This document shows, in pieces, positions 36,162 to 45,414 of a stretch of 64,000 bases of DNA (position 1 is the stretch's first letter; each line of letters opens with the position of its first letter). The notes beneath the pieces are model-generated. The model searched no databases. It saw nothing but the letters and a program-made list of their open reading frames with translations, and was not told the DNA's origin. The position numbers and the translations under genes were made by a program. The stretch is from Anabaena azotica FACHB-119 (GTDB lineage Bacteria; Cyanobacteriota; Cyanobacteriia; Cyanobacteriales; Nostocaceae): the NCBI RefSeq assembly GCF_014697625.1, contig NZ_JACJSG010000006.1, positions 153,604 through 217,603 of the forward strand, written 5' to 3'.

Positions 36162-36858
36162 TTTTCAAGCTTGGTTGCAGCAAAAAGTTAGTGAAGACCC
36201 AGAGGTAATTCTGGCGGGGAAGCTAGAGTATTTACGTCTCTATCTCACTGATGCGATGCGGGAAATACGTAATAAAGCAGGACTAACTCAAGCACAACTA
36301 GCAGAGAAATTAGGAGTTAAGCAAGCAGCCGTGTCTAAATTGGAGTCGGCGTTAAAAGAACATGAATTAGAATCTGTGTTGCACTATTTACATACATTAG
36401 GTGCTGATTTATTGGTTGCAGTTAAACATGAAGATGACTTATATCAAGCTAGCGATAACGAAGGTGTATTGTTAGTAGATGTACCTGATGTAGTGGCACA
36501 AAAAGCATTAGCCGCAAACATGAGTATGCGGGAATATGTGCGTGTAGCGATTGAGAAATTTTCTAGTCAAAGTGATGAAAGAATAATGGCCGTGATAAAA
36601 CTGCTAGAAAGTGATGATTCAGTAGCAGTGAAGGTGAGAGAGCGTTTAGCTGGAAGAACAATTGAAGAGATTGCTGTAGAGTTAGAGAAATGTCTGTGTT
36701 TGGCAGAGGAAGAAGATAGGATTTTTGCTGTGAAAAATATGTTAGCTGATAATTTAGCAGTGGCAGAAATTAATCGCGGAGATAGTAGCGATGACATTGA
36801 TGAAATTGATTTGTTAGATTTAGCTGAGGAATTGCTGGAGAAATTAGCAGATATTTAA
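36148..36858 (+). CDS. HigA-like antitoxin, XRE helix-turn-helix with long C-terminal extension
   Basis: 236 aa. The helix-turn-helix is in residues about 35-90 (AGLTQAQLAEKLGVKQAAVSK LESALK region, split here for clarity), of the XRE type found in HigA. The remaining about 130 residues are acidic; a short stretch VPDVVAQKALAANMSMREYV resembles a ribbon-helix-helix or HicB-like element and the tail is extremely acidic (DSSDDIDEIDLLDLAEELLE). Ordinary HigA has about 100 residues, so this is a fused or expanded form. It presumably neutralises the upstream toxin and represses the operon through the double palindrome. Confidence 0.8.
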   Translation: MKKPNFQAWLQQKVSEDPEVILAGKLEYLRLYLTDAMREIRNKAGLTQAQLAEKLGVKQAAVSKLESALKEHELESVLHYLHTLGADLLVAVKHEDDLYQASDNEGVLLVDVPDVVAQKALAANMSMREYVRVAIEKFSSQSDERIMAVIKLLESDDSVAVKVRERLAGRTIEEIAVELEKCLCLAEEEDRIFAVKNMLADNLAVAEINRGDSSDDIDEIDLLDLAEELLEKLADI

Positions 36859-36937
36859 AAATTAATTTATAGTTGTCGGTTACTTGTATTTATTTGGTTT
36901 GTCTGGTTACATCATTACTTAACAAAGTGAGTGCCTT

Positions 36938-37117
36938 ATGGCTCAGGAAAAACAGTCTGACAGTCAACAGAGATTAGACAAATTTTTACAAGCTGTAGAA
37001 GCTGCTCAAAAATTACAGGATGACATCATGAAGTATGGGCTTGAAGCCGCGCATTTATATTGTGATGATGTTGATGGAGATTGGCTAGAAACATGGAGAA
37101 GAGAGGAAAATAATTAA
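36938..37117 (+). CDS. 59-aa small protein upstream of the TPR-CHAT gene
   Basis: ATG at 36938, TAA at 37115-37117; not in the long-frame list because of its size. The product starts MAQEKQSDSQQRLDKFLQAV, forms an amphipathic helix and ends in an acidic DDVDGDWLETW segment. It stands 39 bp before the TPR-CHAT gene on the same strand, so co-expression is likely. Base composition resembles the neighbours. I do not recognise a family. It could be a regulator, a substrate or a helper of the CHAT protein; this is inference from position only. Confidence 0.55.
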   Translation: MAQEKQSDSQQRLDKFLQAVEAAQKLQDDIMKYGLEAAHLYCDDVDGDWLETWRREENN

Positions 37118-37156
37118 CATTTATTAGTAAATTTATTAACTAATTTTTAAAAAAAT

Positions 37157-40100
37157 ATGAAACAAAAATTTCAAAACAAAGAATCTGAACAACTTATAAA
37201 TGTATACTTAATGATCATTAAAGAAATTTTAAATTGTCCACCTGGACAAGAAGAAAATATTCTGATAGCTAACCAAGAGTTTATTATTAATGATGATTTT
37301 TTAAGCGTCCTTAACAAATGTGCTGAGATTTTTTTAGAAGAAGGAGATAAAGAAAAGGCTGATTATTTATATGAAGTTGCAGAAAAAGTATCTACTGAAA
37401 TTTATAGAGCTTTTTTGAATACAGCATTACAAGCTACTTTAAATAGCAAAGGTAATCTTAAAGCAATTTATCCACTTTTAAAAGCAAATTTAAGTAAATT
37501 AGATAAAAAACTTATTATCATAGTAAAAATTTGGAAAGAATTTCTTTTACCCAAATTAACATTTGATGAAGCAGCAGGAACAGCAGCAGCACTTATTGAC
37601 TTTAGTAAGCGTCTTAAAGATTTTCCATTAGGTAATAAGTCTGACAACATAGAAATCGCCATCGTATGTTGTCAAGTAGGTAAATCTGTATTTACTTCAA
37701 ATACTTACTCCGAAATATGGGGATTAGCACAAACTATACTGGCATATCTTTACTGGGAACGAATAGAAGAAGATAGAGCGCAAAATCTAGAAACTTGTAT
37801 TAATTTATGTCAGGAATCTTTAAAGATTCGTCATTATCTAAATAATCTACAAAACTGGGCAGAAGTACAAAATATTTTAGGAATTGCCTATCGAGATCGC
37901 ATACGTGGTGATAAAGCTGAAAATCTAGAAGCTGCTATTATTCACCTTAAAAATGCTTTACAAGTTTTTAATATTAAAGAACATTCTGAACAATGGGCTT
38001 GGTCACAACATAATTTAGCAACAGTTTACTCTCAACGTGTTTATGGTGAGCATGAGGAGAATATTCAATATTCTATAAATTGCTCAAAAAAAGCTATGCA
38101 GGTTTTTACTCGTCATGCTTTTCCTGAATATTGGGCTAGAACTCAAATGAATTTAGGAAATGCGTATCTCAGAAAAGAAAATTATAGTTGTAGCAAGAGC
38201 CAGAAGATTGCTATAAATTGCTATATACGGGCTTTACGAATTTTAACTATAGAAAACTATCCCGAATATTGGGCTTTAGTTAATAACAATTTGGGGCTAG
38301 CCTATGCAGAAGATATTGATGGAGATGAAAAAAATAATTTTGATAAAGCTATAATTTGCTACAAAAAATCTTTAGAGATTTTTACTCGTCAAAGTTTTCC
38401 TGAAAAATGGGCAATGACGCAAATTAATCTATGCAATATATACTACCAACAAGGTTTAATACAAGAAGTTATCGAATCCTCGCTTTCACTGCTGGAAACA
38501 TATACTCCTACTTCTTTCCCATTCTATTGTTTAGCTGCGGCGCGACATTTAGGTAATGCTGCTTCTAGTGCTGGACTTTGGCCATTGGCTATCGATGGCT
38601 ATTGTATGGCAATTGATGCTCTTGAACAAAAACGTAATGAGGAAAAAACAGAATTTACCCGTCAAAAGACACTTGAAGATTTTATTGGCATTTACCAAAA
38701 TATAGTGCAAGCCTGCATCAATGCAGGAGAAATAGAAAAGGCTTTTGAATATGTGGAGCGATCGCGCGCCAAGCGTTTGGTAGACTTAATGGCAAGTAAC
38801 GATCTCTACCAAGGTGACGCAATTCCGCCAGAAGTGGAAAGCTTGTTGCAGCAGTATGAAGAATTGCAACGGCAGATTGACATAGAACGCGATCGCCATC
38901 AGTCTGGCAATAATCGTAGTGAAACACGGGCTGCATTCCAAGCTTACAATGAGGCGATCGCAGCTTTAGAAAACCAAAAACAACACATCTGGGAACAAAT
39001 CAGACGCTTAGATCCTGTACTAGCGGGTGAAATTCAAGTTAGTGCGCCTGACTTTTCTGCAATACAAAAGCTTATCGACAAACCTAATACTGCTCTTTTA
39101 AGTTTTTATACTACTGACACAGATACTTATATCTTTGTTTTGCAACAAAACCAAATTACTCTTCATACTTGTACTGGACAAGGACTAAATAATTTACAAA
39201 ACTGGATTTCTCAAAATTGGTTATTCCCCTATCTTACCCGTGAAGGTGAAACGAAGGAAGAAAAGGCAAAACGGGAGGAAACTTGGTATAGCAGTATGAG
39301 TTCAATTCTGACAGAACTGGCTGAAAGACTGCAAATAAATACCTTGATTAATCAACATCTAGAAAGTATTGAAGAACTAATTTTAATACCTCATTTATTA
39401 CTGCATCAAATACCTTTTGTAGCTTTACCCCTTGAAAATCATCAATACTTGGGGGATAAGTTTCTCATTCGCTATATCCCCAGTTGCCAAATTTTGGATT
39501 TTTGCCAACAACGAGAACATCTCAAGAATATTCCTCAACAATCTCTGAAATACGGAACTGTAGAAGTTGCAGAAGATAACCTTCCCTTCGCCAGGATTGA
39601 ATGTGAGAAGATTGCCGAGTTATATAAAATTCCTCAAGAACAGAGATTAATTGGTAAAACTCAAGCTACCCGTGAAAACTATCGTCAGCTAGCACAAACA
39701 GTTAATGTATTGCACTCCAGTCACCATGCTCTCTCTCGCCTAGATAATCCTTTAGAATCTGAGTTAAGGTTAGCAGGTGAAAGTATTACCTTGGGACAAC
39801 TAATGTCACCAAGTTGGCGTTTACCTAATCTTGTTGATGTGTTTCTTGCCTGTTGTGAGACACATCTTGATAAGCCATCCCTAACGGATGATATTTTCAC
39901 TCTCTCCACAGGGTTTCTATGTGCTGGCGCTATAAATGTTGTGAGTACACTATGGGCAGTCGATGATTTAGCTACAGCCCTGTTGTCCATTTTCTACTAT
40001 CAATACCGTAAACAAAATAAAAGCTGTTCTGAAGCTTTACAGCAAGCTCAATTTAAATTACGGAATTTCAAGAAACATGAGCTTAAAGGCATTTTCAGTG

Positions 40101-40303
40101 AGGCAGAAACAAGGGAAAAGGAACTGATAAGCATGAGGAAAAAATACATTCGAGGCTCAGGAGAATATTCGCAATGGGAAAGTGAATATCAAATATATGC
40201 CAGAATTAACAGATTAATTCAAAAAGTTCAAAATTCAAATGAAGAATTTCCTTTTTCACATCCTGTTTACTGGGCTGCTTTTATTTGCCAAGGCTTACGA
40301 TAG
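37157..40303 (+). CDS. TPR-CHAT protein (caspase-HetF-associated-with-TPRs)
   Basis: 1048 aa. A helical N-terminal part, then tetratricopeptide-type repeats in the form WAxxQxNLGxAYxxR (about residues 225-470; e.g. QNILGIAYRDRI, QMNLGNAYLRK). The C-terminal about 380 residues are a CHAT domain: catalytic His in NVLHSSHHALSR, followed by PLESELRLAGESITLG, the Cys in FLACCETH and GFLCAGAINVVSTLWAVDD. CHAT domains belong to the caspase-like clan of cysteine proteases; known relatives include HetF of Nostoc and TPR-CHAT of type III-E CRISPR. The His-Cys dyad is intact, so proteolytic activity is likely. The N-terminal 200 residues are not repeat-like and might be the sensing part. The target is unknown. 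Confidence 0.9.
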   Translation: MKQKFQNKESEQLINVYLMIIKEILNCPPGQEENILIANQEFIINDDFLSVLNKCAEIFLEEGDKEKADYLYEVAEKVSTEIYRAFLNTALQATLNSKGNLKAIYPLLKANLSKLDKKLIIIVKIWKEFLLPKLTFDEAAGTAAALIDFSKRLKDFPLGNKSDNIEIAIVCCQVGKSVFTSNTYSEIWGLAQTILAYLYWERIEEDRAQNLETCINLCQESLKIRHYLNNLQNWAEVQNILGIAYRDRIRGDKAENLEAAIIHLKNALQVFNIKEHSEQWAWSQHNLATVYSQRVYGEHEENIQYSINCSKKAMQVFTRHAFPEYWARTQMNLGNAYLRKENYSCSKSQKIAINCYIRALRILTIENYPEYWALVNNNLGLAYAEDIDGDEKNNFDKAIICYKKSLEIFTRQSFPEKWAMTQINLCNIYYQQGLIQEVIESSLSLLETYTPTSFPFYCLAAARHLGNAASSAGLWPLAIDGYCMAIDALEQKRNEEKTEFTRQKTLEDFIGIYQNIVQACINAGEIEKAFEYVERSRAKRLVDLMASNDLYQGDAIPPEVESLLQQYEELQRQIDIERDRHQSGNNRSETRAAFQAYNEAIAALENQKQHIWEQIRRLDPVLAGEIQVSAPDFSAIQKLIDKPNTALLSFYTTDTDTYIFVLQQNQITLHTCTGQGLNNLQNWISQNWLFPYLTREGETKEEKAKREETWYSSMSSILTELAERLQINTLINQHLESIEELILIPHLLLHQIPFVALPLENHQYLGDKFLIRYIPSCQILDFCQQREHLKNIPQQSLKYGTVEVAEDNLPFARIECEKIAELYKIPQEQRLIGKTQATRENYRQLAQTVNVLHSSHHALSRLDNPLESELRLAGESITLGQLMSPSWRLPNLVDVFLACCETHLDKPSLTDDIFTLSTGFLCAGAINVVSTLWAVDDLATALLSIFYYQYRKQNKSCSEALQQAQFKLRNFKKHELKGIFSEAETREKELISMRKKYIRGSGEYSQWESEYQIYARINRLIQKVQNSNEEFPFSHPVYWAAFICQGLR

Positions 40304-40643
40304 GCAAAATAAATAAATTCATCTCTTGCACTTTCTCGATAAGCTGGTGGTGGGCAATGCCCACCCTACTGTAAATCTATGAAGTTGCACCGAATAAATA
40401 ATGTAGAGACGTTGTATACAACGTCTCTACAGTGCAGAAACGGTATGAGTTCGATGGAACCTAACCTCAACCGCTTCCCTACCAACTGAGTGTAATAAAA
40501 TCAGTTTTCTAAGCCTCTCCCCGCGTCGGGGAGAGGTTTGGAGAGGGGTCTTTCAACTGTTTAAATCGCATTAAATAAGGTGCATTAGGTAAACCCCAAC
40601 GCACCTCATTTTTAACAAATGACCAATGACTAATGACTAATGA
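40304..40643. other. Convergent gap with small palindromes
   Basis: GGTGGGCAATGCCCACC at 40349, a GTAGAGACGTTGTATACAAC hairpin (40403-40430), a CCTCTCC palindromic block near 40510-40555, and TGACTAA heptamers running into the stop of the VOC gene. No gene. Confidence 0.6.
40403..40430. repeat. GTAGAGACGT palindrome
   Basis: GTAGAGACGTTGTA with its exact complement; a 28-bp perfect inverted repeat with no loop. Confidence 0.75.
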
Positions 40644-41237
40644 CTAATTCGCTACTTCCGCTATTTCAATAATCCGCCCTTCATAATCTTTAACTAAAAA
40701 ATTCAAGGGTTTCTGATTACGTATCTTGAATTTTAAACCGCGTGTTTCCACCCGCATTAAAATCATTTCTAAACAGTCACGGTCAAAGCAAACGTGACGT
40801 TGTTGATTTTTTGCACCCAAACTTGCGCCTGTAATGACGTGCAGTTGAGTATTTTTCTTTAATTGATACCATAACCCGTCGCTGGCGTTGGTCATTGACT
40901 TACTAGACAAACTGGGGCTGGTGGACATATATAGCGGATCTATCCCTGCTGCGCCTATGGTTTGTTCGTAGTTGTAGTAGTAATGTAACGGTACTTCTGC
41001 GGCTGGCAAATCTAGCAGCCCTTCGTATAATTGTCGGGCAATTTCTAAGTCGGACACCATCACAGTATGCACTTTGGGGGCGCTGGTGAGAAATAGCCAC
41101 ATAGCGCCTGCATAGGCTGCTAGCAGCATCACCATGATGCCTTGGGTGGAAAATAGGCTATCCAGGGGTAGGGAGGGCAAGAAGGAGCCTAAAAGGGGGG
41201 TAAGCCGGAACGATATGACACTAACTGCTATAACCAT
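40644..41237 (-). CDS. VOC/glyoxalase-superfamily protein with N-terminal membrane helices
   Basis: 197 aa from ATG at 41237. Two hydrophobic segments (about residues 2-15 and 28-50) precede a vicinal-oxygen-chelate type domain: VHTVMVSDLEIARQLYEGLLDLP at its start and NFLVKDYEGRIIEIAEV at its end. The metal-binding pattern is only partly visible: one His in KVHTVMV, one in QRHVCFD, Glu in IIEIAE. Likely an inner-membrane-anchored VOC protein; reaction unknown. The last codons overlap TGACTAA repeat DNA. Confidence 0.75.
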   Translation of the reverse strand: MVIAVSVISFRLTPLLGSFLPSLPLDSLFSTQGIMVMLLAAYAGAMWLFLTSAPKVHTVMVSDLEIARQLYEGLLDLPAAEVPLHYYYNYEQTIGAAGIDPLYMSTSPSLSSKSMTNASDGLWYQLKKNTQLHVITGASLGAKNQQRHVCFDRDCLEMILMRVETRGLKFKIRNQKPLNFLVKDYEGRIIEIAEVAN

Positions 41238-41336
41238 GAACAAATCAAAAATTATATAAGGGAGCCGCTTTTATTTTTATCTCTAAAGACTTCAGTTAAG
41301 AGGTCTTTGTTCTAGTGTACAAGACTAAACTAGGCT

Positions 41337-41377
41337 TGTTGACAGTTGACAGTTGACAGTTGACAGTTGACAGTTGA
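41337..41377. repeat. Heptamer tandem repeat (TTGACAG)
   Basis: Nearly six perfect units between divergent genes. Confidence 0.9.
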
Positions 41378-41463
41378 AAGTCAACAGGACAACTACAGGT
41401 TTGATGTGCAACACAAAAATCTTATTGCAAACTTTATGTTAACTAGTATCTACGGGCAGATTT

Positions 41464-42093
41464 ATGAAGATTCCTCATTTTGCTGAAGCTAATCACCCAC
41501 TGGTAAAGTCGCTATTCCATCACAGTGACCAAGAATTGCTGGATTTATTTCAGCAACATCCTGATGTGGGTAAGTATTTTACGGTGATTTTTTGCCGTTA
41601 CAGTCCCATAGTCTACACTTTGATTCAACATTCGGCGCGATCGCCTGTACAAGCAGATTATCTTTTCGCCCTAACTTGGCGGCATATTTATTATGAACTC
41701 GGTGGACTCGATTTAAAAAATCCCCCCCCTGGACAGGAAGTTTTAACTTTGCAAAATTGGTTGATCAACATCACAGCTTTCTGTATCAATGAAATTCAGC
41801 TACCGCCAACAGAAGCGATTCATTATTCTTTACAAGCAACTTCACCACCGCTTTGGTGCTATGTCGAACAAGCTCTAGAGCAACTACCCCCAATGTTACG
41901 CTTGATGCTGTTAATGGCGCAAACCTTTCATTGGAGCGAAACCCGCATTGCTGCTTACCTGCAAGCGGAAGGGGAGAAGGTAACACCCGATGATGTAGCC
42001 AATTTGCTTCAAGAAGGCTATCGTATGCTAGAGGACAAATTACCCGCAGACATTCGCGCTATCTACTTGGGTGAAGATTTGGTAAAGTCGTAA
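41464..42093 (+). CDS. Sigma-70-like protein, divergent, conserved in cyanobacteria
   Basis: 209 aa. The layout is like an ECF sigma factor: an N-terminal helical region (about 20-90; LLDLFQQHPDVGKYFTVIFC, ALTWRHIYYEL resembles region 2) and a C-terminal helix-turn-helix region-4-like part (about 135-195; ALEQLPPMLRLMLLMAQTFHWSETRIAAYL split over two runs). The second HTH helix is less basic than in true sigma factors, so DNA binding is uncertain. No anti-sigma gene follows; the next gene encodes a secreted TPR protein. Function inferred only from fold pattern. Confidence 0.65.
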   Translation: MKIPHFAEANHPLVKSLFHHSDQELLDLFQQHPDVGKYFTVIFCRYSPIVYTLIQHSARSPVQADYLFALTWRHIYYELGGLDLKNPPPGQEVLTLQNWLINITAFCINEIQLPPTEAIHYSLQATSPPLWCYVEQALEQLPPMLRLMLLMAQTFHWSETRIAAYLQAEGEKVTPDDVANLLQEGYRMLEDKLPADIRAIYLGEDLVKS

Positions 42094-42189
42094 CTTAAGT
42101 ATATATCCGTATCATGCTAGTCTTCATACGGACATAATAAAACTTTTTGCCTGGTAACACTTAAATCCGGGATTTCTTGGGTAAGTTTT

Positions 42190-43254
42190 ATGAAACAACA
42201 GCATTTACTCTCTAGCACGACAGCTAAAAACTACAGGTTGTTTAGTTTTTACCTATTAATTCTCACTTCCCTGCTATATCCTGTAACAGCAGGGGCGGCT
42301 GATATTACTCAACAACTCCACCGTCCTGAAAGTAGTTCTCTTAAACGACAATCTAGAGATGATGCGGACTCTTTATTAAGGGTGGCTGAACAACAATATG
42401 CGGCTGGATACCCCCAAAAAGCCCTGGACTCTGGTTTGCAAGCGTTGGATATTTATCACTCAATTGGCGAGGTGAGGGCGAAAGGTCAAACTTACAATTT
42501 GTTAGCTAAGGCTTATATCAAATTGGGACGCTTAAAAGAAGGTGAAGACGCATTACGCCGACATTTAGCGATCGCTCGTGACACCCAAGACTTTCAAACT
42601 CAAATTTTTGCCCTCAATAATCTGGGTACTTTACTACTACAAATAGGTGAACCGCAAGCCGCCGGGGACACAATTCAAGACGCATTTACCATCGCCGACA
42701 ATGTGAACAATATCGAGGGTGAGGGATTATCCTTAAGTAATTTAGGTCTTGTAGCGGCTAGGCTAGGAGATTACAACAGGGCGATTAAACTTTATGAAAC
42801 AGCTTTAATTTACCGTCGTCGCACTGATGATAAGCAAGGGGAAATAAATACTTTAAATAATTTAGGTGATGCTTACCTTGCGGCAAATAATTATTCAGAC
42901 ACGATTAGCAGTTATGGCGCAGCTTTGAATATGGCAAAAAGTATAGGCGATCGCGCCAACCAATTACGAGCGATCGACGGCTTAGTTATAGCCCACAGCG
43001 CCGTCGGACGTTATCAACGCGCCTTGGACTTACTCAAACAGCGTTTGACCATCGCTAAAGAATTAGAAAATCCGCGAGAACAACTAAACTCCTTTGCCTC
43101 CTATGCAAAATTATACGAGCAGCTAGGTAATTACCCAACTGCCCGTAATTTCTACGAAAGAGCGATTACCATCTCTCAAAATCTAGAAGATAAAAAACAG
43201 GAAATCTTCCTACGCGATCGCATGACGCAAATGTTAAAAGGGAAGAGTCAATAG
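42190..43254 (+). CDS. Secreted TPR-repeat protein
   Basis: 354 aa with a signal peptide (about 1-36: basic start, hydrophobic FSFYLLILTSLLYPVTAGAA). Then six to seven TPR units of the ALNNLGTLLLQIGEPQAA type, the last ones forming GNYPTARNFYERAITISQ. The TPR solenoid should act as a protein-interaction scaffold in the periplasm or thylakoid lumen. The 3' end runs into GTCAATA heptamer repeats; stop at 43252-43254. Partner unknown; located 96 bp after the sigma-like gene with a small hairpin (42106-42132) between. Confidence 0.82.
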   Translation: MKQQHLLSSTTAKNYRLFSFYLLILTSLLYPVTAGAADITQQLHRPESSSLKRQSRDDADSLLRVAEQQYAAGYPQKALDSGLQALDIYHSIGEVRAKGQTYNLLAKAYIKLGRLKEGEDALRRHLAIARDTQDFQTQIFALNNLGTLLLQIGEPQAAGDTIQDAFTIADNVNNIEGEGLSLSNLGLVAARLGDYNRAIKLYETALIYRRRTDDKQGEINTLNNLGDAYLAANNYSDTISSYGAALNMAKSIGDRANQLRAIDGLVIAHSAVGRYQRALDLLKQRLTIAKELENPREQLNSFASYAKLYEQLGNYPTARNFYERAITISQNLEDKKQEIFLRDRMTQMLKGKSQ

Positions 43255-43274
43255 TCAATAGTCAATAGTCCATC

Positions 43275-43419
43275 TGACTTTTCACGGGATCTGGAAGACC
43301 TCTCTCCAAACCTCTCTCCTACAAGGAGAAAGGCTTTGATTTCTCCCCCTTCCCTTGTAGGGAAGGGGGCTGGGGGGTTAGGTCTGACGGAGCGCTTTTC
43401 CACATAACGTGAAAAGTCA
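43275..43419. mobile_element. TGACTTTTCACG element, copy 1
   Basis: Ends TGACTTTTCACG and CGTGAAAAGTCA, with AATAGTCCAT on both sides. The core has CTCTCCAAACCTCTCTCC and CCCCCTTCCCTTGTAGG blocks, each with internal pairing. Confidence 0.75.
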
Positions 43420-43447
43420 AATAGTCCATAGTCCATAGTCCAGAAAT

Positions 43448-43544
43448 TGTTGACTGTTGACTATTGACTGTTGACTATTGACCATTGACTATTGACTATT
43501 GACTGTTGACCATTGACTGTTGACTATTGACTATTGACTATTGA
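43448..43544. repeat. TGACTAT/TGACTGT heptamer tract
   Basis: About fourteen 7-bp units with A/G changes; it ends at the stop codon of the next minus-strand gene. Confidence 0.9.
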
Positions 43545-44366
43545 CTAATTCAAAAATACTGAACCGTTGTTTTCAATTCTCAAGGCGCGTCTATCTTGTG
43601 CTTGGTTAGTAGTCTCATCTAATCTGACTTCTAACTGTCCTGATGCGGTGGAAGTTTGGGGGGTTGCTTGTAACAATCCTCCGTCTTCGCGTTGGAATGT
43701 AACTGTAACTGGCGCGGTTAAACCTTGGAGTGTGACATCAGATTTACCTTCAAGCGATCGCGGTGCAGTATCACCAATTACTTGATAAGTTATTCTTGCG
43801 GCGGTATCGTTCACTAATCTGACGTTTACTCTACCATTTGCTACAGCAATCCGAGCGCTGGGGCTTTGTTGTTGACTTGGTAAAGGTGTCACGCTTTGAG
43901 CGCCTGGAGTTTGAGTTGATGGTGTTACGCTGGGTAGTGTAGTTCCAGGTTGTCCAGAATTTTGAGGTTGCAATCCACTTTGAGAGCGATTATAGGGCGC
44001 TTCATTGAAAATAGCAGGATTAGGGTTAGTTGCTGAACCTGCTTCTCCACCTACACCTAATCTTGTTTGTTCTGCTGTTGGGGTAGCGGGAACATTAGTT
44101 TGATTAAGTTGACCTTGATCTATTAATCTTTGAGTAAAAGCATTAGGTGGACAACCTTGAGGTACTTTAACCTGATTATTATGGGGTGCTTCGTAAAAAA
44201 TTCTAGGACAAGGATTAACTTGAGAATTAGTTTGATTTATTGGTTGCTGATTAGTTGGTTGTTGTGCCAATACTGCTTGGGGAATCACTGATGCACCCAT
44301 CAGTAAACTACCACAAATTGCAGTTAATATTTCAGCAGACTTGCGATTGGAAGAATCAGCGCTCAT
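43545..44366 (-). CDS. Secreted low-complexity protein, unknown
   Basis: 273 aa. Signal peptide in the first 35 residues (ILTAICGSLLMGASVIPQAVLA, then QQPTNQQ). Two copies of a motif of the form NPCPRIFYEAPHNN / NPAIFNEAPYNRSQ, followed by a Pro/Ser/Thr/Gln-rich linker and a beta-rich C-terminal domain (about 165-273; GRVNVRLVNDTAARITYQVI). The latter resembles a small extracellular beta sandwich. Probably periplasmic or surface-bound. No family recognised. Flanked on both sides by TGACTTTTCACG elements. Confidence 0.75.
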   Translation of the reverse strand: MSADSSNRKSAEILTAICGSLLMGASVIPQAVLAQQPTNQQPINQTNSQVNPCPRIFYEAPHNNQVKVPQGCPPNAFTQRLIDQGQLNQTNVPATPTAEQTRLGVGGEAGSATNPNPAIFNEAPYNRSQSGLQPQNSGQPGTTLPSVTPSTQTPGAQSVTPLPSQQQSPSARIAVANGRVNVRLVNDTAARITYQVIGDTAPRSLEGKSDVTLQGLTAPVTVTFQREDGGLLQATPQTSTASGQLEVRLDETTNQAQDRRALRIENNGSVFLN

Positions 44367-44583
44367 TGTCTACTCCTGGGGTAAATAAAACTATATAGGG
44401 CTTGGTAACTTGTTTATTTAGTTATTAAACTAATAAAAACTCAGATAAAATTGCTTTAATTACAAGTGGTATTAAAGCATTTATAATTTAACAATTCTTT
44501 TCAGCTTTTTTCTCTAACTTTAGGCTTGAAAATAAATTAAAAAATTCTAGCTTGTAATTTATATCTTTAGCCTGATGTGTAGC

Positions 44584-44728
44584 TGACTTTTCACGGAATC
44601 TGGAAGACCTCTCTCCAAACCTCTCTCCTACAAGGAGAGAGGCTTTGATTTCTCCCCCTTCCCTTGTAGGGAAGGGGGCTGGGGGTTTAGGTCTGACGGA
44701 GCGCTTTTCCACATAACGTGAAAAGTCA
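44584..44728. mobile_element. TGACTTTTCACG element, copy 2
   Basis: 145 bp, same build as copy 1. GATGTGTAGC occurs immediately before it (44574-44583) and one base after it (44730-44739), a clear target-site duplication of about 10 bp. Confidence 0.82.
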
Positions 44729-44882
44729 GGATGTGTAGCTGGTGACAGGACAATAGGGTTCAGTTAGCGTTTATTAGCTCCCCCTAAAATCCCTTAAAAA
44801 GCAGGGTGGTTTCATACAGAAAAAGAAAAATTTATAAGTTACGTCTAATGTGAATTAAAATCTTGTAATTGGATAGACATTT

Positions 44883-44945
44883 GTAGGGGCGGGTTAATCA
44901 AATATCATCAACAATTAACGATGATCCCGGTGAACCCGCCCCTAC
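44883..44945. repeat. GTAGGGGCGGGTT palindromic element
   Basis: Perfect 13-bp arms; core contains ATCATC...GATGAT pairing. Confidence 0.75.
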
Positions 44946-45118
44946 CGAGTCTTATTAGCTCCCGACATAGGCTATTGTTTGGATAATAAAGGTTTTTCTA
45001 ATTCACATCAGGCGTAAGTTCTGATTTCTCTTGTTGTAGCAAGATTTTGACCCCTCTCCAAACCTCTCCCCCACGAGGAGAGAGGCTTTGAAACAGATGA
45101 GTTTTTTCTCTAATTTTA

Positions 45119-45287
45119 ACGTGAGTTCGATGAACCTCTCCCTCCCAACCTCCCTCTCCTAAAAGGCGTTCGCGTAGCGTCTGCGTCAGGAGAGGGAGGA
45201 GAAATGAAAAAATCACCGTCTTACTCCCCTCTCCTCGTAGGAGAGGGGTTGGGGGTGAGGTCAAAACAACGCTTGTCGAACTCACGT
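45119..45287. mobile_element. ACGTGAGTTCGA element, copy 2
   Basis: 169 bp; ACGTGAGTTCGA and TCGAACTCACGT ends; AATTTTA at 45112-45118 and 45288-45294 is a 7-bp target duplication. Confidence 0.85.
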
Positions 45288-45386
45288 AATTTTATAAAAC
45301 CACCCTGCTCCAACCACCCTTAAAAAGGGGGGGATATTACAGTATATTTTGGGTAGATGAGGTACAAACGTAAAACCCAAAACCAT

Positions 45387-45414
45387 GTAGAGACGTTACT
45401 TGTAACGTCTCTAC
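45387..45414. repeat. GTAGAGACGT palindrome
   Basis: GTAGAGACGTTAC-TT-GTAACGTCTCTAC; same family as 985-1012. Confidence 0.75.

Noticed and set aside
41464..42093. Naming the protein as a true ECF sigma factor
   Set aside because: Region-2 and region-4 resemblance is partial and no anti-sigma gene is present.
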